Positions 27,949-29,699 of a stretch of DNA of 29,699 nucleotides are shown here, in pieces. Source of the stretch: Candidatus Zipacnadia bacterium (GTDB lineage Bacteria; Armatimonadota; Zipacnadia; Zipacnadales; Zipacnadaceae); contig JALGTI010000002.1 in the NCBI GenBank assembly GCA_029821455.1, positions 1-29,699 on the forward strand, written 5' to 3'. Position 1 is the first letter of the stretch, and each line of letters begins with the position of its first letter. Below the pieces are notes generated by a model. It searched no databases and was not told the DNA's origin. It saw only the letters and a list, made by a program, of their open reading frames with translations. The position numbers and the translations under genes were made by a program.

Positions 27949-29699
27949 CGCCTTTCTGGTCTAGCGTCTGCTCGTCGCTCACTTCAAAGATACGTATCCC
28001 CTCAGACCGCCCGCGCACCTCAATCTCCCCGATGTCTTTCAACACAAACCTATCCTCTACCTTTGCCGCCGTCGCCTCGCTTACGATGAAGACCGTGCCC
28101 AACGTCTTGTTCATAGCTTCGATCCGGGAGGCGGTATTCACCACGTCACCAATAACTGTGTACTGGGTGCGCGCCTCCGAGCCCACGTTGCCGACCACAG
28201 CCTCGCCGGTGTGAATGCCGATGCCAATCCTGAAGGGGGTGCGCTCAGGGGCCTGCTCCCAGTAGTTGTTGAGCAGCTCCAGGCGCTTGAGCATCTGCTG
28301 GCCGCAGCGCACGGCCTGCGCGGCGTGGTCAGGTTGAGTGCCGAAGACATTCCAGACCACCATAACGCCGTCACCCATAAACTTGTCCAGGTAGCCCTCA
28401 TAGTCAAAGATGGCGGCGCTCATCTGGGTCAGGTATTCGTTAAGCTGAGCCAGCCACACTTCGGCCGGGATGTTCTCCGAGAGGCTGGTTGAGCCGCGCA
28501 CATCCGAGAATAGCAGCGTGACCTCCCGCCGTTGACCGCGCCAGATAACCTCCGGGTCCGCCATGAGCTCCTTGAGCACATCCGGGGATACGTACACCTC
28601 GAAGTTGCGCCGAATCATCTGCCGCTCGGCCCGTAGCCGCCCCTGCAGGCCCCACGCAACTGGCACTCCCACAGCCAGCAGCGTTGCCCCATAGGGCGTC
28701 ACTATCTGCCAGAGTATGAACAGGACAAAGAACGAGGGGAGCGCAAGGGCAATCGCGATCAGCAGGCTGATGGACACCCCCACTTTCTCCTCGGCATTCC
28801 AGATGGAGACCACCGCCAGCGTTCCCATCAGTGCCGCCACCAACAGCCAGACAAAGCGGCCAGTGTCGTCCCGCAACGGCGGTCGGCGTAGCAGTGAGTC
28901 GACTATGTTGGCATTGGTCTCCACCCCGAAGAACTTGCGGCTATCCTTCGCATACGGAGCGTTGCGGATATCATACAACCCCGGGGCAGTGGCTCCCACT
29001 AACACGATCTTGCCTGTGAATGTCTCCGGTGTGATATTGTTGTTGCCCTCCAGTACATCCCAGATTCTACACCGGGTGATGGTCCCGGTTGGGCCGTTGT
29101 AGTTGATTAGTAGCTCACCTTTGGGGTTGAGGGGCAGTGCGCGTGGCCCCGCGAACATCCACCCCCTGGCGGCTGAGATGTCTTGCGGCTGCCAGCCGGC
29201 CGCCACCCGGGCTATCTCGGTGGCGAAGTGGGGGTAGATGCGCCTATCGTAGCCTACCCGCAGCGGCAGGACCCGCCGATAAACCCCGTCTGAGTCCGGC
29301 TCAATGTCAACGTAGCCAACGCCGGCCGCCGCTGCTGCAAAGATCTGGATGGGCGGCGCGAAGTTGAGCGGCTGAATCGGCCTCAGCGGCCCAGGGCCGT
29401 CCTGCAGCGGATAGGCAAAGCTCGCCATCCCTGCCTCCTGCTGCCCCCTGTACTCGTGCATCGCCTCCTTGTAGCAGCCCAGCACTACGCTGCCGTGGCG
29501 GCGGATAGCATCGGCGAAGGCCTCATCAGCTTCCGGTTCACGCGGGTCAGGTTCGGTGAACAGTACGTCGAAGGCCACCACTTCCGCCCCGTTCAGCTTT
29601 GCCAGGAGGTCTGCATACGGCTGGCGAGACCACGACTGAAAGCGCCCCAGCCGGTCGGGATGGAGGCTGTAGTCATCAATCTCGATAATAACGATGTCC
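27905..29699 (-). CDS. CHASE2-domain adenylate cyclase (N-terminus beyond window)
   Basis: About 597 residues are visible and the frame stays open to the window edge, so the N-terminus is missing. An extracytoplasmic CHASE2 domain comes first (VIIEIDDYSLHPDRLGRF, VVAFDVLFTEPDPREPEADEAFADAI, GPTGTITRCRIWDVLEG, GKIVLVGATAPGLYDIRN). Three membrane helices follow, then a class III cyclase domain: VTLLFSDVRGSTSLSE, YLDKFMGDGVMVVW and YTVIGDVVNTASRIEAMN. Both metal-binding Asp residues are present. Lys in DKFMGDG and Asp in VIGDVVN fit adenine (cAMP) specificity, and the NTASR arginine is present. It probably turns an external signal into cAMP. It overlaps the FecR gene by 44 bp, and the CHASE2-cyclase and FecR combination recurs in several phyla. 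Confidence 0.93.
   Translation of the reverse strand, partial: DIVIIEIDDYSLHPDRLGRFQSWSRQPYADLLAKLNGAEVVAFDVLFTEPDPREPEADEAFADAIRRHGSVVLGCYKEAMHEYRGQQEAGMASFAYPLQDGPGPLRPIQPLNFAPPIQIFAAAAAGVGYVDIEPDSDGVYRRVLPLRVGYDRRIYPHFATEIARVAAGWQPQDISAARGWMFAGPRALPLNPKGELLINYNGPTGTITRCRIWDVLEGNNNITPETFTGKIVLVGATAPGLYDIRNAPYAKDSRKFFGVETNANIVDSLLRRPPLRDDTGRFVWLLVAALMGTLAVVSIWNAEEKVGVSISLLIAIALALPSFFVLFILWQIVTPYGATLLAVGVPVAWGLQGRLRAERQMIRRNFEVYVSPDVLKELMADPEVIWRGQRREVTLLFSDVRGSTSLSENIPAEVWLAQLNEYLTQMSAAIFDYEGYLDKFMGDGVMVVWNVFGTQPDHAAQAVRCGQQMLKRLELLNNYWEQAPERTPFRIGIGIHTGEAVVGNVGSEARTQYTVIGDVVNTASRIEAMNKTLGTVFIVSEATAAKVEDRFVLKDIGEIEVRGRSEGIRIFEVSDEQTLDQKGGDSIAWQETNEADD

Overview
The window is about 30 kb of moderately GC-rich bacterial chromosome. 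Every gene I can support lies on the minus strand, so transcription runs from high to low coordinates. The best clue to the organism is the prepilin at 25530-26189. Its N-terminus (MRKGFTLIELL, then a segment resembling ILAAILFPVFARAREKARQTS and SNMKQLGLA) and its C-terminal H-x9-DG motif belong to a prepilin family abundant in Armatimonadota and also found in Planctomycetes, Verrucomicrobia and Lentisphaerae. I infer an Armatimonadota-like bacterium, probably anaerobic or facultative because it has a four-subunit 2-oxoacid:ferredoxin oxidoreductase. Non-ATG starts (GTG, TTG, probably one CTG) are common.

Layout in the direction of transcription. (1) 29699-26764: a CHASE2-adenylate cyclase, cut by the window edge, overlaps a FecR-domain membrane protein. 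(2) 26713-25413: an accessory patch with a DNA-methyltransferase remnant, a DUF1559-type prepilin with a strong promoter, and short palindromic elements, two of which bracket the prepilin. (3) 25320-22227: a lipoprotein made of about 12 propeller-type repeats, then a transaldolase-family enzyme with its own promoter and terminator. (4) 22116-21462: EF-P with a good sigma70-type promoter. (5) 21277-6253: a tightly packed run of 15 genes that may be one 15-kb operon: accB-like, prepilin, accC, DUF2273-like, nusB, xseA, xseB, dxs, TPR protein, NAD kinase, recN, korDABC, translin-family protein, glycosyltransferase. (6) 6244-3572: a small lipoprotein, a single-pass membrane protein and a HEAT-repeat protein. 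(7) 3550-1251: rpsF-ssb-ROK kinase, behind a clear promoter and a leader with two perfect hairpins. (8) 1082-1: the N-terminal third of Mfd.

Most of the window is housekeeping: translation (bS6, EF-P), DNA repair and replication (Mfd, SSB, RecN, exonuclease VII), NADP and isoprenoid precursor synthesis, and fatty-acid initiation. The most unusual parts are an AccB-like protein whose biotin-accepting lysine is arginine, next to an AccC with altered motifs and with a prepilin gene wedged between them; a family of GTAG...CTAC-bounded double-hairpin elements, some of which look like working terminators; an internally deleted methyltransferase remnant whose stop codon comes from such an element; an EF-P with arginine at its loop tip plus an inserted residue; and a perfect 30-bp tandem duplication inside mfd.

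No intergenic gap exceeds about 210 bases. I found no tRNA, rRNA or CRISPR array.
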